The translations under genes were made by a program, and so were the position numbers. Positions 8,827 through 17,766 of a stretch of 64,000 nt of DNA are shown in pieces. This DNA comes from Halorhabdus utahensis DSM 12940. Lineage in GTDB: Archaea > Halobacteriota > Halobacteria > Halobacteriales > Haloarculaceae. The DNA is taken from positions 434,001 through 498,000 of the forward strand of contig NC_013158.1 in NCBI RefSeq assembly GCF_000023945.1, read 5' to 3'. Under the pieces are notes generated by a model. The model was not told the DNA's origin and ran no database searches. It worked only from the letters and a program-made list of their open reading frames with translations. How positions within the stretch are numbered: position 1 is the stretch's first letter; each line of letters starts with the position of its first letter.

Positions 8827-9822
8827 ATGGACGTTGCGATCCTCGGTACGGGTGTGGTGGGGCGTCGATTCGCCCGGGCGTCGTTCTTTTGCACAGCACG
8901 CGCCGGACACACTGACGAGTCGACGGATCGATCGCCGTCGGAACCAGTTACGACAGATAGCGGCGACCCTGACACCACCGAGCAGTTCCCGACTGTCACG
9001 CTGTACGGGGTCGATGCCACAGCGGTGATGGACACTGTCGACGTGCTCGAAGAGACCTTTCGGGAACGTGGGAATCCGGGGCCAGCCGACCACCTCGAAC
9101 GACTGGACGGCACAACCGATCTCGAAACGGCCGTCGGCGATGCGGACGTCGCCATCGAAACACGGTCGGCCGATCTCGAAACCGTCCGCCATCGCCTCGC
9201 CGGCGTCGAGGAAGGTCTCGACGATCAAACAATCCTCGCGATCCACACCGACGTCGCCGAACCCACAGCCGCGGCAGCCGCGCTCGAAAATCCGGAGCGC
9301 GCGATCGGCCTCTCGATCGTGGACGGCGGTAAGGCCCGAACCCATAATGCACAATCGCCCTCTGGGAACGGAGACCGGGAAGTCATCGAGATCGTCAGAG
9401 CGGACCAAACCGACGACGCCACCGTCGATTCGGTGAGTGGGTTTCTCGACGGTCTCGGATGGACCTCTGTCGTTGTAAACGACGCTCCCGGGTACGTCTC
9501 CGACCGGCTCCAGCTCGCCCTCGAAGCCGAGGCGATGCGGGCCGTCGAGGCGGAGGTTGCCACCCCCGCAGCGATCGACGACCTCGTCGAGACGGGATTC
9601 GGCCACGCGATGGGGCCGCTGGCCGCCGCCGACCGGGCCGGACTGGATAATCGCCTGGAAACACTCGAAGAACTCGCCGTGGAACTCGGCGAGCGCTTCG
9701 AGCCACCGGCGATCCTCCGGGCGAAAGTTCAAGCCGGCCAACTCGGCGAGAAAACTGGCTCCGGGTTCCGCGAGTGGGACGACGATCAGCCGGTCGACGA
9801 AACAGTCGGGACCGAAAGCTGA
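8827..9822 (+). CDS. 3-hydroxyacyl-CoA dehydrogenase-like protein, probably inactive or altered
   Basis: 331 residues. The N terminus is a Rossmann start (VAILGTGVVGRR) and the C-terminal half matches the hydroxyacyl-CoA dehydrogenase dimerisation domain (VVVNDAPGYVSDRL, GFGHAMGPLAAADRAGLD, LGEKTGSGF). Three things are unusual. About 35 extra, Ser/Asp/Thr-rich residues sit between helix A and strand 2. The catalytic HFFNP segment is replaced by GLSIVDGG, so the His is Ser. The conserved Asn of the NRI motif is Asp in SDRL. It is therefore either a non-catalytic paralogue or an enzyme with different chemistry. The leaderless promoter supports the start. Confidence 0.75.
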   Translation: MDVAILGTGVVGRRFARASFFCTARAGHTDESTDRSPSEPVTTDSGDPDTTEQFPTVTLYGVDATAVMDTVDVLEETFRERGNPGPADHLERLDGTTDLETAVGDADVAIETRSADLETVRHRLAGVEEGLDDQTILAIHTDVAEPTAAAAALENPERAIGLSIVDGGKARTHNAQSPSGNGDREVIEIVRADQTDDATVDSVSGFLDGLGWTSVVVNDAPGYVSDRLQLALEAEAMRAVEAEVATPAAIDDLVETGFGHAMGPLAAADRAGLDNRLETLEELAVELGERFEPPAILRAKVQAGQLGEKTGSGFREWDDDQPVDETVGTES

Positions 9823-9840
9823 CCGTCGTGCCGAGCGGCC

Positions 9841-11115
9841 TCAGTCCTCAAAGCGCGTTTCGACGCTCTGTGCGTGGGCCTCGAGTCCTTCGGCTTCGGC
9901 CAGTGTGGTGATCGTCTCCCGGAGCGTCTCGAGCCCGTCCTCGGAGAGTTGCTGATACGTCGCCGGACGGACGAAGTCATCGACCGAGAGCCCGCTTGCG
10001 ATCGCTGCCGATCCGCCGGTCGGGAGGACGTGGTTGGTACCACTGGCGTAGTCACCCGCGGCAACCGGGGTGAACTCGCCGACGAACGCACTCCCGTAGT
10101 TCGTGATCCGGTCGAGCAGCTCGCGCTCGTTCGCCGCGTGGACGAAGATGTGCTCGGGCGCGTAGTCCTCGCTGAACGCCACGGCCGCATCCATCGAATC
10201 GGCGAGAAAGACGCCGCTGGCGTCGTTTGCAAGTGCCTCTCGCACGATCTCGGCGCGTTCGCGCTGGGGTGCCTGGCGGTCGATCTCCGCGGCGACAGCC
10301 TCGGCGTGGTCGGAATCGGGCGTCACCGCGACAACCCCGGCGTTGGGATCGTGTTCGGCCTGTGCGACCACTTCGGCGGCGACGATCTCGGGGTCTGCCG
10401 TCGCGTCGGTCAGCGTCAGCACCTCGCTGGGGCCGGCAAGCATGTCGATCCGGACGTCGCCGCGGACTTCGGCCTTCGCGGCGGTGACCCAGCGGTTGCC
10501 CGGGCCGACGATCACGTCGACGGGGTCGATCGAGTCGGTGCCGTAGGCGAGTGCAGCGATGGCCTGTGCGCCGCCGATCTGATAGACGGCGTCCGCACCG
10601 GCGGCGTGCATCGCCGCCATCGTGACCGGATTGATCTCCTCGGCCGGCGGGGTCGCCACGGCGACGTGTTCGACGTCGGCGACCTTCGCTGGCACGACGC
10701 CCATCAGCACGCTAGAGGGATAGGCTGCCGTGCCGCCGGGTGCGTAGACCCCTGCCGAATCGAGCGGGTAGTACTTCCTGCCGAGTTCGCGCCCCTCGCT
10801 TGGCTCGACAGACCAGTCCTCGGGGACCTGTCGTTCGTGGAACGCGCGGATGTTTGCGGCGGCTGTCTCGATCGCCTCGCGTACCTCGTCGTCGATCGCC
10901 TCGTAGGCCTTCGCGGCCTGCTCGGTGACGTCGAAGTCGTCGATCTCGACGCCGTCGAACCGGCGACTGAAGTCCCGAAGGGCCTCGTCGCCGTCCTGAT
11001 GGACCGTTGCGACGATGTCCTGGACATCCTCGCGGATCTCGCCGATCCCGGAATCTCGCTCGAAGAGCGCTCGTCGCCGTCGGTCGTCGAGGTCGGAAAT
11101 GGACTGTACGTCCAT
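9841..11115 (-). CDS. hisD: Histidinol dehydrogenase
   Basis: 424 residues, full length. HisD catalyses the last two NAD-dependent oxidations, from L-histidinol to L-histidine. Family sequence is strong throughout: YYPLDSAGVYAPGGTAAYPS, QIGGAQAIAALAYGT, VDVIVGPGNRWVTAAKAEV, DMLAGPSEVL, and the C-terminal [16 protein letters not shown] with the metal-binding region. Haloarchaeal his genes are usually scattered, and no other his gene is in the window. The gene converges on the hydroxyacyl-CoA dehydrogenase-like gene with an 18 bp gap. Confidence 0.96.
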   Translation of the reverse strand: MDVQSISDLDDRRRRALFERDSGIGEIREDVQDIVATVHQDGDEALRDFSRRFDGVEIDDFDVTEQAAKAYEAIDDEVREAIETAAANIRAFHERQVPEDWSVEPSEGRELGRKYYPLDSAGVYAPGGTAAYPSSVLMGVVPAKVADVEHVAVATPPAEEINPVTMAAMHAAGADAVYQIGGAQAIAALAYGTDSIDPVDVIVGPGNRWVTAAKAEVRGDVRIDMLAGPSEVLTLTDATADPEIVAAEVVAQAEHDPNAGVVAVTPDSDHAEAVAAEIDRQAPQRERAEIVREALANDASGVFLADSMDAAVAFSEDYAPEHIFVHAANERELLDRITNYGSAFVGEFTPVAAGDYASGTNHVLPTGGSAAIASGLSVDDFVRPATYQQLSEDGLETLRETITTLAEAEGLEAHAQSVETRFED

Positions 11116-11203
11116 ACACTATAGCCTTCCAAGCGAGGTCACAAACTACTTGCTATCCGTCGATATGGCGATTATCGAAGGTGAAGATCCTGCTGGAATG
11201 CCG

Positions 11204-11863
11204 TCAGCGACTGCGTGCGTACCACCAGACACCGACGATGGCGAGGATGAATACCCCCCCGAGAAAGAACGCAACGGCAGGGTCACCGAGAATCGAAAGC
11301 GGACCGGTAGCCTCGGACGCCGACTGGACCGTGTCGGCGTTCGCTGACACCTGGACTGACTCGGTATCCATCGCACCAACGCTACCGCCATTCCCGCCCG
11401 TGGAGTCCGATGTCGACTCCGTCAGGATCTGCTGGGCAGCGAACCCGAACGCCAGCGCCCCGGCGGCGAGGACGCCGACGCCCGCCAAGAGCCGGCCGAC
11501 GGCCCGCTTCAACAGGGATTCGTCCTCCTGTTCGCCGGCGACGAGTACGAGCGCCTCGCTGGTTGGCGCGTAGACGTTCATCTCGTTGCCCTTCGCCGAG
11601 TAGTCCGTCCCGACCGATTCGATCAAGTCAGCTGATTCGAGTTTCTCGATGTGGTAGTGGACGTTCTGGAGCGACGTTCCGATCTCATCGCGGACCTCGA
11701 CCGGCGTCCGAGGATCGTCGTAGATCAATGAGAGCACTCGTCGGGCCGTCTCCGACGAAAGGGCGGCAAACGCCTCGTCAGCAGCACCCTCGTTGAGCCC
11801 GAGCACCCGCGGCTCCTCGGCGGTGTCGGCCCGCTCACCACGGCGTGGCAGTAACTTCCCCAT
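11204..11863 (-). CDS. Membrane-anchored winged-helix regulator
   Basis: 219 residues from MGKLLPRRG. The long open extension upstream has no family character. Residues about 27-105 form an ArsR-like winged helix (ALSSETARRVLSLIYDD, then VRDEIGTSLQNVHYHIEKL as the recognition region). Two TM segments follow, GRLLAGVGVLAAGALAFGF and, at the very C terminus, FFLGGVFILAIVGVWWYARS, separated by a Ser/Thr/Asp-rich loop of about 55 residues that should face outside. A DNA-binding domain tethered to the membrane suggests a regulator responding to an envelope signal; the targets are unknown. Confidence 0.8.
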   Translation of the reverse strand: MGKLLPRRGERADTAEEPRVLGLNEGAADEAFAALSSETARRVLSLIYDDPRTPVEVRDEIGTSLQNVHYHIEKLESADLIESVGTDYSAKGNEMNVYAPTSEALVLVAGEQEDESLLKRAVGRLLAGVGVLAAGALAFGFAAQQILTESTSDSTGGNGGSVGAMDTESVQVSANADTVQSASEATGPLSILGDPAVAFFLGGVFILAIVGVWWYARSR

Positions 11864-11943
11864 GTGCGATCGATAAAACGGCCACTGTAAAGGGTGTGCC
11901 GATGGGTCAAATGCGAGTTTTATCGAATACACTCCCTGCCCAG

Positions 11944-12573
11944 TCAGTCGATTCCGCGACTGTCGGCGGGTCGCGGCGGCAGCCGGAGGTCGGCGATCGA
12001 CGGCAAGTGCTTGACGTTGTACACAACTGCGAGATCGTCCGTGATCGGTTTGCCGACACAGGAGAGTCGAATGCCCCGGTCGATGGCGTCCGCCGGCAGG
12101 ATGTGATTGACGGGTTGGGAGAGTTCGCCGCGACACACGGCAACGGCACAGTTGGCGCAGGCACCGCCGCGACAGGAGTATGGCCACTCGTGGCCGGTCG
12201 CTTCGGCGGATTCCAGCAAGGTCCGTTCGGGAGTTACCGAAAACGTCCCGTAGTCGGTTGCATCCAGTCCAGCATCGGCTGCCTTCCCGAAGAGGCTGCC
12301 GTCATCAAGCGTCCAGCCCTGGTCGTCCAGGACATCGTAGTCGAGGTATTCGACGGAGACGGGACCGGCAGACCGATCCAAGCGCGCCCCGTCGTCCGAA
12401 CCTTCGTGGAACTCCGATAGCAGCGCCTCGTAAGCGGTTTGGACAGCCTGGAATTCGGCAGCCGAGCCACCCTGGTCCGGATGAGCCTCCTTGACGCGTC
12501 GACGGTACGCACGGTGGATGGCATCTTCGCTCGCAGCCCGGTCGATTTCCAGGATCTGGTACGGCGACGGCAC
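11944..12573 (-). CDS. J-domain / [2Fe-2S] ferredoxin fusion protein
   Basis: 209 residues. Residues 1-55 are a DnaJ domain with the Hsp70-stimulating HPD triad (31-33). After a short linker, residues about 72-200 are a plant-type ferredoxin with cluster ligands Cys134, Cys139, Cys142 (CRGGACANC) and Cys172 (RLSCVGKP). Haloarchaeal ferredoxins have an N-terminal acidic insertion, but a full J-domain is a different arrangement, known in some haloarchaeal annotations. It suggests delivery of a redox protein, or an Fe-S client, to DnaK. No signal peptide. The start at 12573 places MPSPYQILEI exactly at the J-domain. Confidence 0.88.
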   Translation of the reverse strand: MPSPYQILEIDRAASEDAIHRAYRRRVKEAHPDQGGSAAEFQAVQTAYEALLSEFHEGSDDGARLDRSAGPVSVEYLDYDVLDDQGWTLDDGSLFGKAADAGLDATDYGTFSVTPERTLLESAEATGHEWPYSCRGGACANCAVAVCRGELSQPVNHILPADAIDRGIRLSCVGKPITDDLAVVYNVKHLPSIADLRLPPRPADSRGID

Positions 12574-12636
12574 GGCCGCAGTTAGTCAAAATTCGCGGTT
12601 AAACGTTCGCTTGGCGGTAATGTCGACCCCAGACCG

Positions 12637-13860
12637 TCAGACCAGCAGTGTCTTGGGTGCTTTCGGGACCACGAGGACGTCACTCCCCGGTTCGATCGCG
12701 TCCTCGACGGACTCCTCGGCGTGCATCAGACACTCCTCGACGAGTTCCGGGTCCTCGCTGTTGGTGATATAGGCGTCCGCGTGACGCAGCGACCGGACCG
12801 TGACGAACCCGCGCTGGGCACCCGGCTCGTAGCCCTGTAGCATCGCCTGGTAGGCCGACTCGGCGTCCTCGGCACCCGAGAGCCACTCGTAGAAGCGCTC
12901 CTCGCCCCGACCCGCGCCGTAGCCCTCGTCGAGCACGGCGGGCACGACCACGCGACCGCCCTCCTTCACTGGCGCGCCGTCCGAAAGCACGACGTAGGTG
13001 ATGCCGCGGGTCGTCTGGTAGAGCTGTGCGTCCTTCGGCGCGCCGACGCCCGAGACAACGGCGTCGTATTCCCCGTCGACCTCGAAGGCCAGCGCCTCGC
13101 GGGCGGTCTCGGCGAGGTCCCTGACCACCGCGCCGGAGTCACCCGCGGAAGCGTCCAGAAAGCCGTCGGGGCCGGGCGTGACGTTCAGACAGAAGTCCAG
13201 GCCGACCAGTTCGCCCGCTTCCTCGACGGCCTCCCGGAACGGGTTGCCGTCGATCTTGCCCAGCTTGACCGACTCCTGGCTGAGCATGTCCGGGCCGTGG
13301 GTGTACTTGATGAAGGACTCGCCGCCCGCGCCGATGATGACTGTCTTCGCGCCGCCCGAAAAGCCTGCGTACTGGTGGGGTTCGCTCTGGCCCGTGGTGA
13401 GTACGAGGTCGGCCTCGGCGACGGGGCGGTAGATCTCGATCGGCACGTCGTTGACCTCGCCGAGCGTGACCGTCTCGTCGGGATCGTGGTTCTCCGCGAG
13501 GTCGGCGTACTCGCCGAGTTCCGCCTCGATCTCCGCCTCGTCCATCGGCCGGTGCAGGCCGAGCCCGAGGACGATGGTGACCTGCTCGCGATCGACGCCG
13601 GCGGCCTCGAGTTCGTCGAAGAGCACGTCCACCAGAATCCCGTCCGGGGCGTCCCGCGTAACGTCCGTGACGACGATGGCCACCTCGTCGTCGGCGCTTG
13701 CCCGTTCGACGAGTGGCGGGCCGTGAGGATTCGCCACGGCTTCCTCGGCTGCCTCGCGGACGTCGACCGGTTCGCCGCCGGGGAGCTCCGCAATCGTCAC
13801 GTCACAGTCGGGGAGATCGACCTCGACGTAGCCGTCTCCGCGTGGGACTTCGAATGTCAT
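12637..13860 (-). CDS. LarA family (DUF2088) nickel-pincer racemase-like protein
   Basis: 407 residues from MTFEVPRG. LarA of Lactobacillus racemises lactate with a nickel-pincer (NPN) cofactor bound through a Lys. The family residues are present: His103 in GLHRPMDE, His162 and Lys172 in PHQYAGFSGGAKTVIIG, and His188 in YTHGPDML. The enzyme is therefore likely active as a 2-hydroxyacid racemase or epimerase; substrate unknown. The cofactor genes larB, larC and larE are not in the window. It lies downstream of a TIM-barrel sugar isomerase-like gene on the same strand (62 bp gap). An L-lactate dehydrogenase is encoded 11 kb away. Confidence 0.82.
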   Translation of the reverse strand: MTFEVPRGDGYVEVDLPDCDVTIAELPGGEPVDVREAAEEAVANPHGPPLVERASADDEVAIVVTDVTRDAPDGILVDVLFDELEAAGVDREQVTIVLGLGLHRPMDEAEIEAELGEYADLAENHDPDETVTLGEVNDVPIEIYRPVAEADLVLTTGQSEPHQYAGFSGGAKTVIIGAGGESFIKYTHGPDMLSQESVKLGKIDGNPFREAVEEAGELVGLDFCLNVTPGPDGFLDASAGDSGAVVRDLAETAREALAFEVDGEYDAVVSGVGAPKDAQLYQTTRGITYVVLSDGAPVKEGGRVVVPAVLDEGYGAGRGEERFYEWLSGAEDAESAYQAMLQGYEPGAQRGFVTVRSLRHADAYITNSEDPELVEECLMHAEESVEDAIEPGSDVLVVPKAPKTLLV

Positions 13861-13922
13861 CTGTTCGCGTGTCGAGACGGACGCAGGCCACAAATGGATT
13901 GCCCACGACGGCCCGAAGACGA

Positions 13923-14663
13923 TCAGTCCGCCCAGTAGTCCTCGAACACCGCCAGCGCGTCGGCCTGGGCGTCCTGGCTGACCTCAAGCACGATCGGTCC
14001 GTCGAACGCCGAGTCACGGATCGCTCTCACCGTCGCTTCGAGATCGATCTCGCCGTCACCGAACGGAAGCCCGTCGTCCCGGCGCGTGCTGTCCGTGAGA
14101 TGGATGAGTCCGATCTGGTCGGGATACGTCGAGAGCAGGTATGCAAGCGCGTCGTGATACTCGCGCTCTGCCGTGTAGAGGTGGGCCGTATCGAGCACCA
14201 GACCGTTATCGCGGGCGAGGATCATCTCTTCCAGGTGCATGACGCTCGCGCCGGTGTTGTTCTCGTGGCCGTGGGCCGCATCGAAGCCGATCGCCTCCAC
14301 CTCCGGCGCGAAGACGTGCATGACGTACTTCGAGTGGAGCACGAGGTAGGCATCGAGTTCGACCGCGAGGCGATCGGTCAGTTCGTAGTACTCGTGCTCT
14401 TCCGGTGTGACGTGTGGCGTGTGGACCGAGGCAGCCGAGACGGCCGCGTCCTCGACGACCTGGACCGTCTCCTCGAGCGCGTCGAGATGCTGACGTTCGA
14501 GATAGAGTTCGACGGCGTCGAACCCCCGATCGGCGGCGGCCGCGAGCGCCGCTGGTTCGGGTGCGCACTTCCCGGCGACCGTCGGTCCGTCCGTGGCAGG
14601 TGACACGCCGACCGATTGCGTCGGATGGCCCTTTTCGGTATCGGTCTTTCTCAGCGCGCCCAC
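13923..14663 (-). CDS. Xylose isomerase-like TIM-barrel protein (sugar phosphate isomerase/epimerase family)
   Basis: 246 residues. It has the pattern of the AP-endonuclease 2 / xylose isomerase-like barrel: GFDAVELYLERQHLDAL, ASVHTPHVTPEEH, LVLDTAHLYTAEREY, IGLIHLTDSTRRDDGLPFGDGEID and a final IVLEVSQ. His and acidic metal ligands lie on the strand ends. The exact substrate cannot be told. The start overlaps the last 13 bases of the Dna2-like gene, which suggests translational coupling, and the LarA-like gene follows, so it may share a 2-hydroxyacid or sugar epimerisation pathway with LarA. Confidence 0.75.
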   Translation of the reverse strand: MGALRKTDTEKGHPTQSVGVSPATDGPTVAGKCAPEPAALAAAADRGFDAVELYLERQHLDALEETVQVVEDAAVSAASVHTPHVTPEEHEYYELTDRLAVELDAYLVLHSKYVMHVFAPEVEAIGFDAAHGHENNTGASVMHLEEMILARDNGLVLDTAHLYTAEREYHDALAYLLSTYPDQIGLIHLTDSTRRDDGLPFGDGEIDLEATVRAIRDSAFDGPIVLEVSQDAQADALAVFEDYWAD

Positions 14664-17359
14664 TCGACCATCCGCCGATACCGCTCGTCCGTCGAGAGCG
14701 CGTCGGCGTCGCCGATCAACACGAGCGCACGCTTCGCCCGCGTCAGCGCGACGTTGATCCGCCGGTAGTCCTCGAAGATCGGCCCGTCGAGGCTCCCTGT
14801 GGCGACGAAAGAGACGAGAACGACCTCCTTGCTCGACCCCTGGAAGCGATCGACGGTGTCGACGGTCACCCCGTCGGGGACGCGCTGGCCGATCTCGGCG
14901 ACCTGCGCGCGATAGGGCGCAATCACGCCCACGTCTCCCGGATCGACACCGGCATCGAGATACGACTCGACCGTCTGCGCCACGGCCGCAGCCTCGTCGG
15001 GATTGGTGTTCCCCACCGCCTGCCCGTCGGGATCGAGAAACGTCACCCGGCCTCCGAGATGGTCGGGCAGTGCGGCCGGATCGACGCCATCGAGATCGGC
15101 CAGCGTCTGTCCGGCGATCTCGCCGGTCGCGGGCCGCAACTGCCCGTCGTAGAACTCCCGGGAGGAGTAGGCCTGGATTCGCTGGGCCATCCGGTATTGC
15201 CGATCGAGTAACACGCCGGCGTCGGAATGGGCGTCGATCAGGCGCTCGAACAGCGACTGCGAGAGGTCGGCGGTCGCATCTCGGTCGGCGATGTCGTCTT
15301 CCGCGCGGACGACCGGCGGGAGTTGCTCGTGATCGCCGACGAGGACGAACCGCTCGGCGCGGGCGACCGCCGCCAGCGCGCCGGGTTCTGTCAGTTGGCC
15401 CGCCTCGTCGATGACCGCCACGTCGAAGTCCTGCTCGCGCATGATCCGCGAGCCGCAGGTCGCCGTCGTCGCCGCGACGACGGGTGCGTCCGTCAACTCG
15501 TCCGCTCGTGCGTCCGGATTGCCCGCCGGATCGAGCCTGACGTGTTTGAGGTCTTCGCGGACGCCCGTCTCGGTCCCCATCCGGACGACGTCCTCGACGC
15601 CCTGCTCCAGCAACGCCTCGACGGCGTTGTCCACCGCTCGATTGGTAAAGGCCGAGAGGAGAACGCGCTCGCCGCGCTCGACCAGCGCGTCGACCAGCGT
15701 CGCGAGCGTGTAGGTCTTGCCAGTGCCAGGCGGGCCGTGGATCAGTGCGAAATCCTCGGCACCGACGGCCCGCCTGACTGCCCGGTCCTGGGCGGGGTTG
15801 TTCTCGACGAACGTCTCCGCGACGTCCTCGAACGCGGGCGCTTGGCCGCCGAACAGGACTGCTTTCTCGTCGGGTGACTGTTGCAACAGGGCGTCGTGGA
15901 TCGCCGTCAGCATCCGGTCGGTCGAGAGTTCCGAGGGATAGACGTCGAGCCGCCGGAGTTCGACGGGTTCGTCGGCAGTGACGACGATTTCCGCTGAAAG
16001 TCGCTGCACGCGGGCCAGTTCCGCCTCACCCTCGATCGGGTCGCCGTCGTTCGCCAGCACGACGTCACCTTCGCGGATCTTCGAGGTCGCGCCCGTCGCT
16101 TTGGCTCGCAGTTCCCAGCTGCCGTCGTCGAGTTCGCGTTGGCCGGTGGGTTCGAGGTCGATCAGCGCGCGGTCGTCCTCGGCGCGTTCCTCTTTGTCCT
16201 GTCGCCAGAGCTTGGCGTACTCCCGGTGAGCGGCCCGGCGCTCGGCCTCGATTGCGCGGTAGTTGGCCTCGAAGTACTCGCGTTCGTCTTCCGGGATCGG
16301 CGTCCCGACCTGGCCGGCCTTCGACTCCTGGTCGAGTCGCCCCGAGACGGCCATGCAGGTGTCCTGTTCGAAGCAGTACTCGCACTTGGCGTCGGCCTCG
16401 TAGCCGGTCGGGACATCCATTCCATGCTCCATCGCGGCGATCTCGTTGCGCGTCCGGAGAACGAACTCCAGCAGCCCCGACCCGATCGAGAACTCCTTGG
16501 CCGGCGAAAGGTCGCCGCCTTCCTCGGTGCGCTCGACGGCGGCGTTTTTCGTGTAGAGTAGCGTGCCGGTGTTGGGTGGTTCCTCGCCGTGTTCGCCCAG
16601 AATGAGGGCGTAGGCGGCGGCCTGGATCTTGTCCTGAAAGCGGGGCTCGCGGTTCGTGTTCTTGCCCGTCTTGAGTTCGACGGGCATCCCCCGCCGGACG
16701 GCGTCGGCCCGCCCTTTCAGCCCGTAGCGCTGGCTGATCAGCGTCTGTTCGGAGCGCCACTCGCCTTCCGTCGGGCCGAAGGTGGTCTGGCCGCCGTCAG
16801 TCAGGTGTCCTTGCTGGAGCCAGCCCTCGATCGCGCTGGCGTGATCCAGGGCGTCCTGGCGGACTGTCTCAGCGTCCCGTCCCAGCAGGCCGAGTTCAAG
16901 GCCGACCTCCTCGACGCGTTCGGCGACGGCGTCCTCGACGTCCCGACCGCGAAGCAGATCGCCGAAGACTTCGTGGACGATGGTCCCTTTGACGACGGGA
17001 TACGCGAGCGGCGTCCCTGAGAGCTTGTTCAAGTAATACATCCGGGGGCACTGCACCCACGACCGGACGTCGGTCACGTCGACGATGAAGTCGGGTTCGA
17101 CAACAACCATCGTGTCCTCGCCGGTCGTGAATTGGGTCTCGCCGCGATACTCGCGCTCCTCGGCGTCGTAGACGGCGACGTCCATCCCGGCTTCGAGGAC
17201 GCTGGCCGTCTCGGTCCACTTACCCCACAGCGTGACGGTGACTGGGTCCGCGCGGCCGTCCTCGGGGCGGATCGTGACCTCCGAGAGGTCGCGTTCGCCG
17301 TACTGCGTGCTGACGGTTTTGGTCTCGCTCACGTCGAGGACTGGCCCACGGAGATGCAC
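14651..17359 (-). CDS. dna2: Dna2-type nuclease-helicase with OB fold and Fe-S nuclease domain
   Basis: About 902 residues from a GTG at 17359 (VHLRGPVLDV); the upstream frame is Pro/Ser-rich and unlike the family. Domains in order: an N-terminal OB-like region (VTLWGKW); a RecB-type nuclease with Asp219 (KGRADAV), Glu228 and Lys230 (ELKTGK); Fe-S Cys at 104 (VQCPRMYYL), 326, 329 and 335 (CEYCFEQDTC); and a superfamily 1B helicase with Walker A GPPGTGKT (542-549), DEAGQ, GDHEQLPPVV, QYRMAQRIQ and RINVALTRAK. It would trim flaps or resect DNA ends, 5'-directed by analogy with Dna2. The epimerase gene overlaps its 3' end. Confidence 0.9.
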   Translation of the reverse strand: MHLRGPVLDVSETKTVSTQYGERDLSEVTIRPEDGRADPVTVTLWGKWTETASVLEAGMDVAVYDAEEREYRGETQFTTGEDTMVVVEPDFIVDVTDVRSWVQCPRMYYLNKLSGTPLAYPVVKGTIVHEVFGDLLRGRDVEDAVAERVEEVGLELGLLGRDAETVRQDALDHASAIEGWLQQGHLTDGGQTTFGPTEGEWRSEQTLISQRYGLKGRADAVRRGMPVELKTGKNTNREPRFQDKIQAAAYALILGEHGEEPPNTGTLLYTKNAAVERTEEGGDLSPAKEFSIGSGLLEFVLRTRNEIAAMEHGMDVPTGYEADAKCEYCFEQDTCMAVSGRLDQESKAGQVGTPIPEDEREYFEANYRAIEAERRAAHREYAKLWRQDKEERAEDDRALIDLEPTGQRELDDGSWELRAKATGATSKIREGDVVLANDGDPIEGEAELARVQRLSAEIVVTADEPVELRRLDVYPSELSTDRMLTAIHDALLQQSPDEKAVLFGGQAPAFEDVAETFVENNPAQDRAVRRAVGAEDFALIHGPPGTGKTYTLATLVDALVERGERVLLSAFTNRAVDNAVEALLEQGVEDVVRMGTETGVREDLKHVRLDPAGNPDARADELTDAPVVAATTATCGSRIMREQDFDVAVIDEAGQLTEPGALAAVARAERFVLVGDHEQLPPVVRAEDDIADRDATADLSQSLFERLIDAHSDAGVLLDRQYRMAQRIQAYSSREFYDGQLRPATGEIAGQTLADLDGVDPAALPDHLGGRVTFLDPDGQAVGNTNPDEAAAVAQTVESYLDAGVDPGDVGVIAPYRAQVAEIGQRVPDGVTVDTVDRFQGSSKEVVLVSFVATGSLDGPIFEDYRRINVALTRAKRALVLIGDADALSTDERYRRMVEWAR

Positions 17360-17475
17360 ATCAGGTGACTGGGTTGGGGTGGGAAAAACGCTGTCGGTGA
17401 GCGGCAGCGACGGTGGATTGGGCGAGGTGACCGACGACCGCAATCTACAGGACACGGCCGCCCGTCCCGGAGGAT

Positions 17476-17751
17476 ATGGCGAAAACTGTCGACGAACTCC
17501 GCAACGAGATCCGACTGGCAGTCGACCGCTTCGAGCGCCGGGGATCGGTCGGGTTCACCAAGGAGAGTCTCGCCGCGATCAGCGAGGCCGTCGGTGGGGA
17601 CGTCGGCCCGGGACAGCTCCCCGCCAAAGCCGAGATGCGCAAAGCGATCGCCCACCGGATCGACGGCCTTGATGATGATCGCGATCACGAGCGGGCGTTC
17701 CGAAAAGCGGAACTCGAAATCGTCGCCGCCGTGCTCGACGAGGCAGAGTGA
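17476..17751 (+). CDS. Small conserved-looking haloarchaeal protein
   Basis: 91 residues, charged and probably all helical (VDELRNEIRLAVDRFERRG, then GPGQLPAKAEMRKAIAHRID). It lacks Cys, signal peptide and TM segments. The codon pattern is that of the neighbours, with strong third-position GC, which supports a real gene. It is divergent from the Dna2-like gene with about 115 bp between. I do not recognise a functional family. Confidence 0.65.
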   Translation: MAKTVDELRNEIRLAVDRFERRGSVGFTKESLAAISEAVGGDVGPGQLPAKAEMRKAIAHRIDGLDDDRDHERAFRKAELEIVAAVLDEAE

Positions 17752-17766
17752 GAGAAAACGCCGCCG

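Noticed and set aside
7768-9741. Very long open frame on the minus strand (over 650 codons) opposite the transducer, rhodopsin and dehydrogenase-like genes
   Set aside because: It spans three well supported plus-strand genes, has Arg/Gly/His-rich composition and no domain; antisense open frames are common in high-GC haloarchaeal DNA.
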